Below are positions 1-6,662 of a stretch of 9,707 bases of DNA, piece after piece; within the stretch, counting starts at the first letter, position 1; every line of letters starts with the position of its first letter. The stretch is from contig JAZNRA010000052.1 in NCBI GenBank assembly GCA_045590415.1, forward strand, positions 1 to 9,707, read 5' to 3'. A program made the position numbers and the translations under genes. The stretch comes from RGIG3009 sp045590415. GTDB lineage: Bacteria > Bacillota > Clostridia > Oscillospirales > Acutalibacteraceae. Below the pieces are notes generated by a model. That model had not been told where the DNA came from. It did no database searches and saw only the letters and a program-made list of their open reading frames with translations.

Positions 1-522
1 AAGATCATTTTCATCGTCCATATCCAACACAATGTCGCCATGGAAATCGGGTTCTTTGAAGGAGTCTTCGTTATACATGATGATCGGTGTTTTTGTCATG
101 GCAGGAACGTCGGGACACTCGTGCGGCACGATCAGCATATATGACGCATCTTGGAGTAACATACCCGCTGCACGATGATCGGCATGGTAATCGTTCGTGC
201 GGTGCGAAATGATGAGGTCAGGTGAAAATTCGCGGATATAGCGAATTAAACGGCGACGGTTTTCGAGCGTGGGCATCAACGTGCAGTCGTTCATATCTTC
301 CCACACGTCGTAGCGAATACCGAGTAACTTTGCTACGGCTGCCGATTCCTTGGCGCGGCGCGCGGTTGTTTCTGCGGGGGTCATAATATGGTGACCGCCG
401 CAGCCGTTGCACAAACTTAAAAAGCGAACTTCGTAGCCCATTTTCACATACTTGTGTGCAAGACCTCCACAACGAAATTCGTTGTCGTCCTGATGGGCAC
501 CGATCATTAAAATTTTCATCAT
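1..522 (-). CDS. PIG-L/LmbE family zinc deacetylase, partial (3' end outside window)
   Basis: The frame is open for 174 codons from an ATG at 522 to the window edge with no stop, so the C-terminus is missing. Residues 9-15 read AHQDDNE, a variant of the PIG-L metal motif AHPDDxE with Q in place of P. Residues 107-116 read HRTNDYHADH, the second zinc motif (HxxNDxHxDH). The family consists of Zn-dependent hydrolases that remove acetyl or acyl groups from N-acetylglucosaminyl and related amide substrates, usually in the cytoplasm; the substrate here cannot be told. No signal peptide is visible. The start at 522 (MMKIL) is chosen because AAAGGG lies 7 nt upstream (530-535); an ATG at 519 is the only nearby alternative. 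The gene is divergent from the alcohol dehydrogenase and has its own promoter. The family call is firm and the specific function is open. Confidence 0.9.
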   Translation of the reverse strand, partial: MMKILMIGAHQDDNEFRCGGLAHKYVKMGYEVRFLSLCNGCGGHHIMTPAETTARRAKESAAVAKLLGIRYDVWEDMNDCTLMPTLENRRRLIRYIREFSPDLIISHRTNDYHADHRAAGMLLQDASYMLIVPHECPDVPAMTKTPIIMYNEDSFKEPDFHGDIVLDMDDENDL

Positions 523-560
523 AACAACACCCTTTCAAAAGGAACATTTTGTCAAGGACA

Positions 561-589
561 AGTGTAGCATAGCCTATTTGGAAAGTCAA
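561..589 (-). promoter_or_regulatory. sigma-A-type promoter of the PIG-L gene, extended -10
   Basis: On the minus strand, TTGACT (589-584) and TACACT (566-561) are separated by 17 nt. TGC directly before the -10 makes it an extended TGn -10. The start codon at 522 lies about 39 nt downstream of the -10. This is pattern evidence only. Confidence 0.7.
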
Positions 590-613
590 CACGATACCTT
601 GCTTGATATTTTA

Positions 614-642
614 TTGACAAGCTTTGTAAAGATTTGTATAAT
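614..642 (+). promoter_or_regulatory. consensus sigma-A promoter of the alcohol dehydrogenase
   Basis: TTGACA (614-619) and TATAAT (637-642) are both perfect consensus hexamers with a 17-nt spacer. The start codon at 667 follows with AGAGG at 651-655. Such a perfect promoter suggests strong basal expression unless a repressor acts; no clear operator palindrome was seen. It lies about 25 bp from the divergent PIG-L promoter. Confidence 0.85.
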
Positions 643-666
643 AAATCGTAAGAGGCGATGTAACCT

Positions 667-1815
667 ATGAAACATTTTGATATTAAAACACATATTTATT
701 TCGGCGAGAATTCGCTGGATCGTTTGGCGAATATTCCGTACCGCAATGCGTTGCTGGTGGCGGACAAATTTGTGGTGAGCAGCGGGATGATCCATTTGAT
801 CACCGTTCGTTTGCAGCAAAACGAGGTTGCATGGCAAGTGTTTGACGACGTCGTGCCCGATCCTCCGCTCGAAAAGATCGCTCTTGGTGCACAAGTAGTG
901 TTGCAACAGCGCCCGGATGTGCTGATTGCGATCGGCGGCGGCTCTGCCATTGATTCCGCAAAAGCCATTCGCGAGGTCTCTTTGCAGTTAGAGCCGTCTT
1001 ATGCACGACCTGCACTGATTGCTATTCCCACCACCAGCGGTACCGGTACCGAGGTCACTTCCTTTTCGGTGGTGTCGGATCCCGAAAACTGCCGTAAGAT
1101 GCCGCTCGTCAGCGACTCCATGTTGCCGGATGAGGCGATTTTGGACGCCGTGCTGGTAAAATCCGTGCCGCCGTCGGTCACCGCGGATACCGGCATGGAC
1201 GTTTTCACGCACGCGTTGGAATCGTATGTCAGCACGAACAACACCGAGTTTTCGGCGGCACTTGCCGAAAAAGCGATTGAGATCGTGGGTTCTTTTTTAT
1301 TACGTTCGTATCTGGATAACAACGATACGCACGCCCGCCAGAAAATGCACGTGGCGTCCTGCCTTGCGGGGCTTGCGTTCAACACGGCATCGCTCGGACT
1401 CAATCACGGTATGGCGCATCAGCTCGGCTCTCATTTTCACATTCCGCACGGCCGTGCCAACGCGATGCTGCTGCCGCACATCATTGAATACAACAGCGAT
1501 ATCAGCAAATACAGCCGCTCAAAGACGGACTATCCCAAGCACGTGCGGAAGTATGCTACAGTCGCACGCACGTTGGGACTGCAAAACTTCAATACCGTTA
1601 CCACGGTGCGTGCTTTATCCAATTGGACGCAGTTCATGATGAAGGAAATGGATATGCCGCTTTCCATCTCGGAAACCGGGCTTTGCACCAAAGAGGAATA
1701 TTTTGAACAGATTCCCGCCATGGTGCGTGCAGCGCTGGAGGATGCCTGCACTGCTACCAATCCCCGAAAGCCGACACCGGAAGATGTTACGCGCTTGTAC
1801 GCGGAATTGTGGTAA
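667..1815 (+). CDS. Iron-containing alcohol dehydrogenase (PduQ/EutG-like)
   Basis: This 382-aa protein has the usual length for group III Fe-dependent alcohol dehydrogenases, NAD(P)H enzymes that interconvert aldehydes and primary alcohols in the cytoplasm. The Rossmann-like cofactor site is GGGSAIDSAKAI (90-101), followed by PTTSGTGTEVT (121-131). The metal ligands are recognisable as D178 and H182 in TGMDVFTHALESY, H247 in NHGMAHQLG, and H261 in IPHGRANAM. The N-terminal half resembles 1-propanol dehydrogenase PduQ and EutG-type enzymes (PTTSGTGTEVTSFSVVSD, VTADTGMDVFTHALESYVS). No microcompartment or aldehyde dehydrogenase genes are nearby, so a role in general fermentation (aldehyde reduction to regenerate NAD+) is the simplest inference. 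It is a single-gene unit with a consensus promoter and a strong terminator. Family certain; substrate unknown. Confidence 0.93.
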   Translation: MKHFDIKTHIYFGENSLDRLANIPYRNALLVADKFVVSSGMIHLITVRLQQNEVAWQVFDDVVPDPPLEKIALGAQVVLQQRPDVLIAIGGGSAIDSAKAIREVSLQLEPSYARPALIAIPTTSGTGTEVTSFSVVSDPENCRKMPLVSDSMLPDEAILDAVLVKSVPPSVTADTGMDVFTHALESYVSTNNTEFSAALAEKAIEIVGSFLLRSYLDNNDTHARQKMHVASCLAGLAFNTASLGLNHGMAHQLGSHFHIPHGRANAMLLPHIIEYNSDISKYSRSKTDYPKHVRKYATVARTLGLQNFNTVTTVRALSNWTQFMMKEMDMPLSISETGLCTKEEYFEQIPAMVRAALEDACTATNPRKPTPEDVTRLYAELW

Positions 1816-1822
1816 AACAACC

Positions 1823-1859
1823 AAAAGGCAAGGAAACCAACGTTTCCTTGCCTTTTTTT
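1823..1859. terminator. Bidirectional Rho-independent terminator between convergent genes
   Basis: The arms AAAAGGCAAGGAAA (1823-1836) and TTTCCTTGCCTTTT (1843-1856) are perfectly complementary over 14 bp, with one further C-G pair closing a CAAC loop. A T-run follows on the plus strand, and the A-run at the left arm serves the minus strand. It ends the alcohol dehydrogenase (stop 1813-1815) and the M20 operon (stop 1860-1858), whose stop codon abuts the stem. Confidence 0.92.
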
Positions 1860-3291
1860 AACATTGTTTGATAAGCCGAATGAAGAACTCCACCGATCGG
1901 TACAGCGTTTCCAAACGGATACGCTCGTTGTGCCCGTGAATGGTGGCGCGTTCTTCCGCCGTCAGATCCATTGCCGAGAAGCGGTACACCTTGTCTGAAA
2001 TGCGCCCGTAGTGGCGGCAATCGGAGCATTGTACCATAAGATACGGCGAGACCAAACAACCTTTCCAGGTGGAGGCAACCGCCCGCGCTACTTTATCCCA
2101 AGCGGGACAGTCGATCACCGAAATGCGGCTCGGTTCCATACCGCCGACGGCGGTGATCTCCACGGAATCGTCGTTTACCGCCTTGCGCAGGTGATCGAGT
2201 GCGGATGCCATCGTATCACAAGGATTGAGGCGCATATTTGATACCATTTCCGCATTAGGCGGAATGACGTTGGGCGCCTTGGACCCGCTCATTTGCGTGA
2301 ACGCGACGGTGGTACGCATCAGCGCGTTGAGCTCGCCGCCGGATGCTTTACAGATCATATCCAGTACCGGTGCGAACAACCACAGATTTGAAAAGATCAA
2401 ACGGTATACGAACGACGAGTGACGGCCGAGGGTATCAAACATGGCGGCCACCGGCGGTGTGATATGATAGGGGAAAGGGTTTTTCAGCACCTTGCAGCAG
2501 GCGGCGGCCAAACGGTCAATGGGCCCGTTCGGTTTTGGCGCCGATGCGTGCCCGCCGGTGGATTTTACACGGTAACACGCGTTGAGCATGCCTTTTTCTG
2601 CGATGCCGATCATACCGCACGGTGCGCTGACACCGGGGAATACGTTTTCCACGACACCGCCGCCCTCATCCACGACCATGGACGGGACAATACCGTTTTC
2701 CTCAAACCAATCCACGATGTTGGCGGCGCCTTTACCGTTAATTTCCTCGCCGCCGGAGAAAGCAAAATAAACGTCGTGCTCCGGCGTGAAACCATCAGCG
2801 ATCAGGTGATCGGCGGCAAATAAAATACCGTTAAAGGTCACCTTGGTATCCAGCGTGCCGCGTCCCCACATGACGTCATTTTCAATAACGGCGTCAAAAG
2901 CGGGCTTCTCCCAACCGTCTTCTTCTACCGGTACCACGTCGTAGTGCGCCATCAACACCGCAGGATCCCCTGCGGTGTTTCCTTTCCAATGAAACAACAG
3001 TGCACGATCCGGGAGATGTCTGAAGGAGCACGTCTTAAAGACGTTCGGGTACAGCGTGGGGAGAAGGGCGATGAGCTTTTCAAACTCGGCGTCGTCCTCA
3101 AGAGTGGGATCGGTATACGATACCGTTTTGCAACGCACCAATTCTTGCAAGCTTGTAACAGCGGCATCTCTGTCAAACGTTTCGTCACCCTCAAGCAGTT
3201 GAACGGGCGGTTTCGGCGTGAAACGAAGCGTGCGGATCAAGAGTACGGCGAAAAACAGAACGACTGCCGCTACGGGTATCAGCCACCACAT
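1858..3291 (-). CDS. M20 family metallopeptidase, membrane-anchored (CPS1/PM20D1-like)
   Basis: This 477-aa di-zinc hydrolase is of the carboxypeptidase S/PM20D1 branch, which cleaves C-terminal peptides or N-acyl amino acids. Residues 1-20 form one hydrophobic segment (MWWLIPVAAVVLFFAVLLIR), so the catalytic domain is probably outside the membrane as an anchored ectoenzyme; topology is inferred. Metal and catalytic residues can be placed by family pattern: H116 and D118 (AHYDVV), bridging D148 (GTLDTK), E182-E183 (GGEE), D208 (VVDEGGG) and H452 (IHGHNERI). The lid/dimerisation domain with its RVKSTGGHASAP motif spans roughly 240-370. The ATG at 3291 is one base after the TGA of the upstream membrane gene (TGATATG), with AAAGG 11-12 nt upstream inside that gene, implying translational coupling. 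It is the last gene of a three-gene operon. The family is firm; the exact substrate is not known. Confidence 0.9.
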   Translation of the reverse strand: MWWLIPVAAVVLFFAVLLIRTLRFTPKPPVQLLEGDETFDRDAAVTSLQELVRCKTVSYTDPTLEDDAEFEKLIALLPTLYPNVFKTCSFRHLPDRALLFHWKGNTAGDPAVLMAHYDVVPVEEDGWEKPAFDAVIENDVMWGRGTLDTKVTFNGILFAADHLIADGFTPEHDVYFAFSGGEEINGKGAANIVDWFEENGIVPSMVVDEGGGVVENVFPGVSAPCGMIGIAEKGMLNACYRVKSTGGHASAPKPNGPIDRLAAACCKVLKNPFPYHITPPVAAMFDTLGRHSSFVYRLIFSNLWLFAPVLDMICKASGGELNALMRTTVAFTQMSGSKAPNVIPPNAEMVSNMRLNPCDTMASALDHLRKAVNDDSVEITAVGGMEPSRISVIDCPAWDKVARAVASTWKGCLVSPYLMVQCSDCRHYGRISDKVYRFSAMDLTAEERATIHGHNERIRLETLYRSVEFFIRLIKQC

Positions 3292-3292
3292 A

Positions 3293-3958
3293 TCACAGCC
3301 AACCTTTCTTGTACATGATCCGCGCTACCCCGACGGTAAACAGCACCCCGACCGGCACCATAATGCCGACCGTACCGGCATTGAGCGCGGGAACGGTGAT
3401 AAACAGCGCTAACATTAAAAGGATGGGAGCGATGGACAGTTTCGCATTTTTGGAGATAAACACCACTGCCAGACCGCCGAACAGTGCGGGAAGGATCATA
3501 TCAAACGCCGGTTTCAAGACGGGGGATTCCAGTACCGGTGTCAACGGCACAATACAGATCACACCGACGATGATGATGAGCGTGGTTACGATGCTGGACA
3601 CCGCGATGGCGATGGTGGAAATGACCTCGCCCTCCTCGCTGCTGGCTTTCACCTTGGCGCGCTCCATGGCATCGATCGCGCAAGGGAGCTTGAGATTGGA
3701 AATGTTACCCGTGACAAACGACAGGTAGGTGCCGCCTGCGCCGAGCATGGGAACGTAGGTGAATATCTCCACAACACCGACCGCCCAGTACATCGGCACG
3801 GTTGCGACCAACCCTTGCACCAACGCTTTCGTATTCGGCATCGCGCCGAACACGAGCGAAAGAGCGACGGGGAAGAGCAAGATGAGCAGGCCAACGGCGA
3901 TGCCCCATGCGCGACCGTCGCGGTGAACACTATCCATATACGTTAATTGCTTTTTCAT
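3293..3958 (-). CDS. Polytopic membrane protein, companion of DUF5058 protein
   Basis: This 221-aa hydrophobic protein has about six predicted membrane segments (roughly residues 18-40, 46-72, 112-138, 150-170, 172-190, 195-214). The loop before segment 3 carries a glycine-rich stretch, GAGGTYLSFVTGN (73-85), followed by NLKLPCA and a charged segment (DAMERAKVKASSEEGE); such a non-hydrophobic motif in a membrane protein looks like a functional site. I do not know a characterised homologue; from memory, similar proteins lie next to DUF5058 genes in clostridia. The ATG at 3958 has a strong GGAGG, placed directly after the TAA of the upstream gene, 12 nt from stop to start. It is flanked by a DUF5058 gene and an M20 hydrolase, so a two-subunit transporter for the hydrolase's substrate or product is a reasonable inference, but function is unproven. 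Confidence 0.85.
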   Translation of the reverse strand: MKKQLTYMDSVHRDGRAWGIAVGLLILLFPVALSLVFGAMPNTKALVQGLVATVPMYWAVGVVEIFTYVPMLGAGGTYLSFVTGNISNLKLPCAIDAMERAKVKASSEEGEVISTIAIAVSSIVTTLIIIVGVICIVPLTPVLESPVLKPAFDMILPALFGGLAVVFISKNAKLSIAPILLMLALFITVPALNAGTVGIMVPVGVLFTVGVARIMYKKGWL

Positions 3959-3970
3959 ACCAGCACCTCC

Positions 3971-4705
3971 TTAACCTAACCAGTTGGTGAACGGAATGGC
4001 GGAAGCCATACCGAGTATCAAACTGAGCGGTAAGGCATAATCTTCCATCCAACGAATCTTCAGCGCTTTGGATAAGCCGCCGAAGATCGCCATCACCACG
4101 GCGGCAACCGCCATCACGCACACGGGAATTAAGCCCGAGGTGTTGCCCGAAAAGACAAGACCGACGTCACAGAAAACGTAGCCGAGAAAGGCGGAGATCA
4201 TACCGAGGAACATCGCGTTATTGAAGATCTCGCCCCATTTTTTGTCTTTCATTCCCATTTTGATCATGCCGCCCTGGATCTTTTTCGTGACAAACGGGAC
4301 CAGTACGATACCGGCGGCAATGCCGATAGTCATGACCCAGACGATCGACATAAAGATGGAAGGATCTGTTACGGTAGCACTGGCTGACAGTTCGGCTGCC
4401 GTCAGCGCGTTGCCCGCGGCGACGGTTTCATAGGTGATGGAGCCGATAACCGAAAGGCGTAACCACGGCAACGCCAGCCCTAAGGACTTGGACAGTGCCA
4501 CAACACCGACCAAGATCGCAATGGCGGGAGCAATGGTGAACACCGCCGAAGACGTTACCGTCGATTTGACGGTGGCGCTGCTGATGCCGAGCTGCTTGGC
4601 GCGGCGGAGCGCTTTTGCCAAGAAATACACCGATTGCGCCAGTACGGCGGCAATGATGATCCCAACCAACACAAACAGGATGGGATGATTGACACTGAAT
4701 TCCAT
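3971..4705 (-). CDS. DUF5058 family membrane protein
   Basis: This 244-aa polytopic membrane protein has an N-terminal segment at about 9-31 followed by a basic loop (KALRRAKQLG). Further segments lie at about 54-72, 118-139, 162-186, 192-211 and 224-240. The stretch ALPWLRLSVIGSITYE (78-93) is what I recognise as typical of DUF5058, a family of unknown function found mainly in anaerobic Firmicutes. The start at 4705 is supported by AAGGAGGG at 4713-4720, 7 nt upstream. It is the first gene of the operon, reading into the companion membrane protein and the M20 peptidase with no internal terminator. A transport role is inferred from topology and neighbours; the sequence shows no ATP-binding or redox motif. 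The DUF assignment is from memory of the family pattern. Confidence 0.85.
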   Translation of the reverse strand: MEFSVNHPILFVLVGIIIAAVLAQSVYFLAKALRRAKQLGISSATVKSTVTSSAVFTIAPAIAILVGVVALSKSLGLALPWLRLSVIGSITYETVAAGNALTAAELSASATVTDPSIFMSIVWVMTIGIAAGIVLVPFVTKKIQGGMIKMGMKDKKWGEIFNNAMFLGMISAFLGYVFCDVGLVFSGNTSGLIPVCVMAVAAVVMAIFGGLSKALKIRWMEDYALPLSLILGMASAIPFTNWLG

Positions 4706-4730
4706 ACGGAATCCCTCCTTTTCTGTCTAT

Positions 4731-4759
4731 ACGATACCATAAATTTCTCTTTTTCGCAA
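4731..4759 (-). promoter_or_regulatory. Probable promoter of the DUF5058-M20 operon
   Basis: On the minus strand, TTGCGA (4759-4754) and TATCGT (4736-4731) are 17 nt apart, with TGG directly before the -10 (extended TGn). Each hexamer matches consensus at 4 of 6 positions. The start codon at 4705 lies about 25 nt below the -10, giving a short leader that still contains the ribosome-binding site. Confidence 0.55.
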
Positions 4760-4808
4760 CTGTACTTTACCATATTTGACCTGTGTGTTTGCGGCTTTAA
4801 CATTCATC

Positions 4809-4837
4809 TTGTATTTTTCGACAAAATTTGCTACACT
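4809..4837 (+). promoter_or_regulatory. Probable promoter of the D,D-carboxypeptidase gene, extended -10
   Basis: TTGTAT (4809-4814) and TACACT (4832-4837) are 17 nt apart, and TGC before the -10 gives an extended TGn. The -35 is weak. The nine bases TGCTACACT are identical to the -10 region of the PIG-L promoter. The ribosome-binding site AAGGTGGTG (4853-4861) and the ATG at 4867 follow. Confidence 0.6.
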
Positions 4838-4866
4838 GAAACACATGATGAGAAGGTGGTGAGCGG

Positions 4867-5802
4867 ATGAAACGGTTGTGGCTATTTCTGATCGTGGTCG
4901 TATTGTGCCTGACAGCGGTAAGTTGTTCGGCGTCGAGAGAGGCCATGGCAACGGTACCCACCACCATGACTACCGTGACTACCACTACCACGACAACGAC
5001 AACCGCTACTCCCGCCACCGTTGCCGGAGAACGCGTACGATATCTCGGTTTGTACGATACCGATACGCAAGAACCATTGTACGAATCGTGGGCGGATGAG
5101 CGAATTTATCCGGCAAGTCTTGTTAAGATCACGACGGCGTACACCGCGTTACACTACCTTCCGGCAGACACCGAAATCGCGGTTGGTTCAGAATTGTCGT
5201 TGGTCAAACCGCATTCTAGCGTTTGCCGCATCCAACGCGGCCACCGCTTGCCGTTGCGTGATTTGATTGCCGGTATGCTGATGTCCTCCGGCAACGACGC
5301 CGCTTATACGGTCGCGGTGAACGTGGCGCGCACCGCCAAGCAGGATGCCGGCTTGACCGATAAAGATGCGGTGGCGTATTTTTGTAAACTGATGAACGAG
5401 ACCGCCCATGACCTCGGTGCCGTAAACTCGCATTACGTCAACCCCGAGGGCTGGGACGATGAACGGCAGTATACCACGGTACGCGACTTGTCGATCCTCA
5501 TTCGCAAGGCCATGCGGATACCGGAAATTCGCGACGCGGTTTCTTCTGTGGAGAAAACGGTTTCGGTGGGGAACGGTCAGACGCTTACATTTCGTAACAC
5601 GAATCTCTTTTTACACAAAAGCAGCAACTTTTACGACGAACGTGTGACCGGCTTTAAGACCGGCTCCACCTCGCATGCCGGTAAATGCTTGGCAACCACC
5701 TTGGTGAAAGATGGCAAGACGTACATTGCGATCGTGATGAATTGTTCGACCGATACCGACCGTTACCAAACCATGCAAAACGTATTAAAGCGTATTCCAT
5801 GA
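4867..5802 (+). CDS. D-alanyl-D-alanine carboxypeptidase (S11/PBP5 family), probable lipoprotein
   Basis: This 311-aa penicillin-binding-protein-type serine carboxypeptidase trims the terminal D-Ala from peptidoglycan stem peptides outside the membrane. All three active-site motifs are present: SLVK (84-87, nucleophile S84 and K87), SGN (141-143) and KTG (264-266). Residues 1-20 form a signal peptide (KR then a long hydrophobic core) ending in TAVSC, which fits a lipobox with Cys20 as the lipidated residue. A Thr-rich low-complexity linker with nine consecutive Thr follows at about 29-50, suggesting a tether between membrane and catalytic domain. The protein ends soon after the catalytic domain and lacks the C-terminal beta domain and amphipathic anchor of PBP5/DacA; lipid anchoring may replace them. 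AAGGTGGTG 5 nt upstream supports the start. It is a single-gene unit with its own terminator. Family call firm. Confidence 0.92.
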   Translation: MKRLWLFLIVVVLCLTAVSCSASREAMATVPTTMTTVTTTTTTTTTATPATVAGERVRYLGLYDTDTQEPLYESWADERIYPASLVKITTAYTALHYLPADTEIAVGSELSLVKPHSSVCRIQRGHRLPLRDLIAGMLMSSGNDAAYTVAVNVARTAKQDAGLTDKDAVAYFCKLMNETAHDLGAVNSHYVNPEGWDDERQYTTVRDLSILIRKAMRIPEIRDAVSSVEKTVSVGNGQTLTFRNTNLFLHKSSNFYDERVTGFKTGSTSHAGKCLATTLVKDGKTYIAIVMNCSTDTDRYQTMQNVLKRIP

Positions 5803-5810
5803 CAAAACTT

Positions 5811-5840
5811 GCCCCGAACGGTTCGCCGTTCGGGGCTTTT
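5811..5840 (+). terminator. Rho-independent terminator after the carboxypeptidase
   Basis: GCCCCGAACG (5811-5820) pairs perfectly with CGTTCGGGGC (5827-5836), and an extra G-C pair closes a TTCG tetraloop. TTTT follows. It starts 8 nt after the TGA stop. Confidence 0.9.
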
Positions 5841-5843
5841 ATA

Positions 5844-5869
5844 TCGGTAGAGCGCACTCTACCAACTGA
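5844..5869. repeat. Small inverted repeat resembling tRNA D-arm sequence
   Basis: GGTAGAG (5846-5852) and CTCTACC (5857-5863) form a perfect 7-bp stem around CGCA. TCGGTAGAGCGC (5844-5855) resembles the D-arm of many bacterial tRNAs, and the complement of 5856-5869 (TCAGTTGGTAGAGT) resembles it again in the opposite direction. There is no acceptor stem, anticodon arm or T-arm, so this is not a tRNA gene. It lies in the 160-nt gap before the hemolysin III gene. Meaning unknown. Confidence 0.5.
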
Positions 5870-5904
5870 AAAATAACAGTAGAGAGGGAACGCGAAACGG
5901 TAGG

Positions 5905-5934
5905 TTGTGTTTGTGCGGGAGAGGCGGTTATACT
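5905..5934 (+). promoter_or_regulatory. Possible promoter of the hemolysin III gene
   Basis: TTGTGT (5905-5910) and TATACT (5929-5934) are separated by 18 nt. The -10 matches 5 of 6 and the -35 only 3 of 6. The ribosome-binding site AAGGAGGG (5949-5956) and the ATG at 5963 follow. Confidence 0.5.
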
Positions 5935-5962
5935 GTCCGTATCAACCCAAGGAGGGATCTGT

Positions 5963-6631
5963 ATGCGAACACCGCTCAAGGAACGGCGCTTACCGAACTA
6001 TACGCGCGGGCAGGAAATTGCCAACATGGTGACACACATCGTCGGCGGGGGATGGGGGATTATCGTCCTGCTGACAGCGGTTTTGCTGTCGTCATTCCGC
6101 CACAACGTGTGGGGCGTTGTAAGCGGCAGTATCTACGGCGCGTCGTTGATCTGTTTGTATACCGTCTCCAGCGTGTATCACGGACTAAAATCGGTCACCG
6201 CCAAAAAGGTGATGCAGGTCATGGATCACTGTACCATCTACTTTTTGATCGTCGGCACCTACACACCTATCGTATTGTGTGCGATCCGCCCGATCGCTCC
6301 GGTGGCGGCATGGATCGTGTTCGGCGTGGAATGGGCGCTGACGGCACTCGCTGTCGTGTTTACCGCCATCGATCACCACCGCTACCGCGTGCTGTCGATG
6401 GCGTGCTATATCGGGCTCGGTTGGTGTGTGATCTTTATCTTACAAGACACGGTTAAAGCGCTGGGCACTGCGGGCTTTTTCTGGTTGCTCGCAGGTGGCA
6501 TCGCCTATACGATCGGCGCGATATTGTACGGGGTCGGTGCCAAGAAACCGATCTTCCATACCGTCTTCCACGGCTTTGTGTTGCTGGGCAGTATTTTGCA
6601 GGCGGTATCAATTCTGTTCTACGTGTTATGA
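5963..6631 (+). CDS. Hemolysin III (PAQR/CREST) family membrane protein
   Basis: This 222-aa protein of about seven membrane segments has the typical length of bacterial hemolysin III (YqfA-type) proteins. Family marks are EIANMVTHIVGG near the N-terminus (E18, H25), SSVYH (69-73), MDHCTIYFLIVGTYTP (87-102) and HTVFHGFVLLGS (199-210). S69xxxH73, D88 and H199xxxH203 match the CREST superfamily metal-site pattern SxxxH...D...HxxxH, so a membrane-embedded zinc hydrolase-like centre is plausible. Despite the name, haemolysis is not an established role for most members; proposed roles involve membrane lipid or stress homeostasis. AAGGAGGG 6 nt upstream supports the start. It is a single-gene unit that converges with the ClC gene across a shared terminator. 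Family certain, role unknown. Confidence 0.92.
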   Translation: MRTPLKERRLPNYTRGQEIANMVTHIVGGGWGIIVLLTAVLLSSFRHNVWGVVSGSIYGASLICLYTVSSVYHGLKSVTAKKVMQVMDHCTIYFLIVGTYTPIVLCAIRPIAPVAAWIVFGVEWALTALAVVFTAIDHHRYRVLSMACYIGLGWCVIFILQDTVKALGTAGFFWLLAGGIAYTIGAILYGVGAKKPIFHTVFHGFVLLGSILQAVSILFYVL

Positions 6632-6633
6632 AT

Positions 6634-6660
6634 AAGCCCCCTCCTTAGCGGAGGGGGCTT
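6634..6660. terminator. Bidirectional terminator between hemolysin III and ClC genes
   Basis: AAGCCCCCTCC (6634-6644) pairs perfectly with GGAGGGGGCTT (6650-6660) across the loop TTAGC. Only short T-runs follow in either direction, so this is a GC-rich stem with weak tails. The stop codons of the convergent genes lie at 6629-6631 and 6665-6663, immediately beside the stem. Confidence 0.82.
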
Positions 6661-6662
6661 CG

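Noticed and set aside
2419..2823. A plus-strand open frame of 134 codons inside the M20 gene.
   Set aside because: It is antisense to a gene with intact zinc-site motifs; its composition reflects the complementary codons and it has no supporting signals.
5844..5869. Possible tRNA gene or fragment with cloverleaf.
   Set aside because: Only D-arm-like sequence is present; acceptor, anticodon and T arms are missing on both strands.
5905..6456. A 183-codon open frame overlapping the hemolysin III gene.
   Set aside because: Its translation is Arg/His/Gly-rich with no recognisable motif, while the overlapping frame encodes a complete hemolysin III protein with all family motifs and a strong ribosome-binding site.
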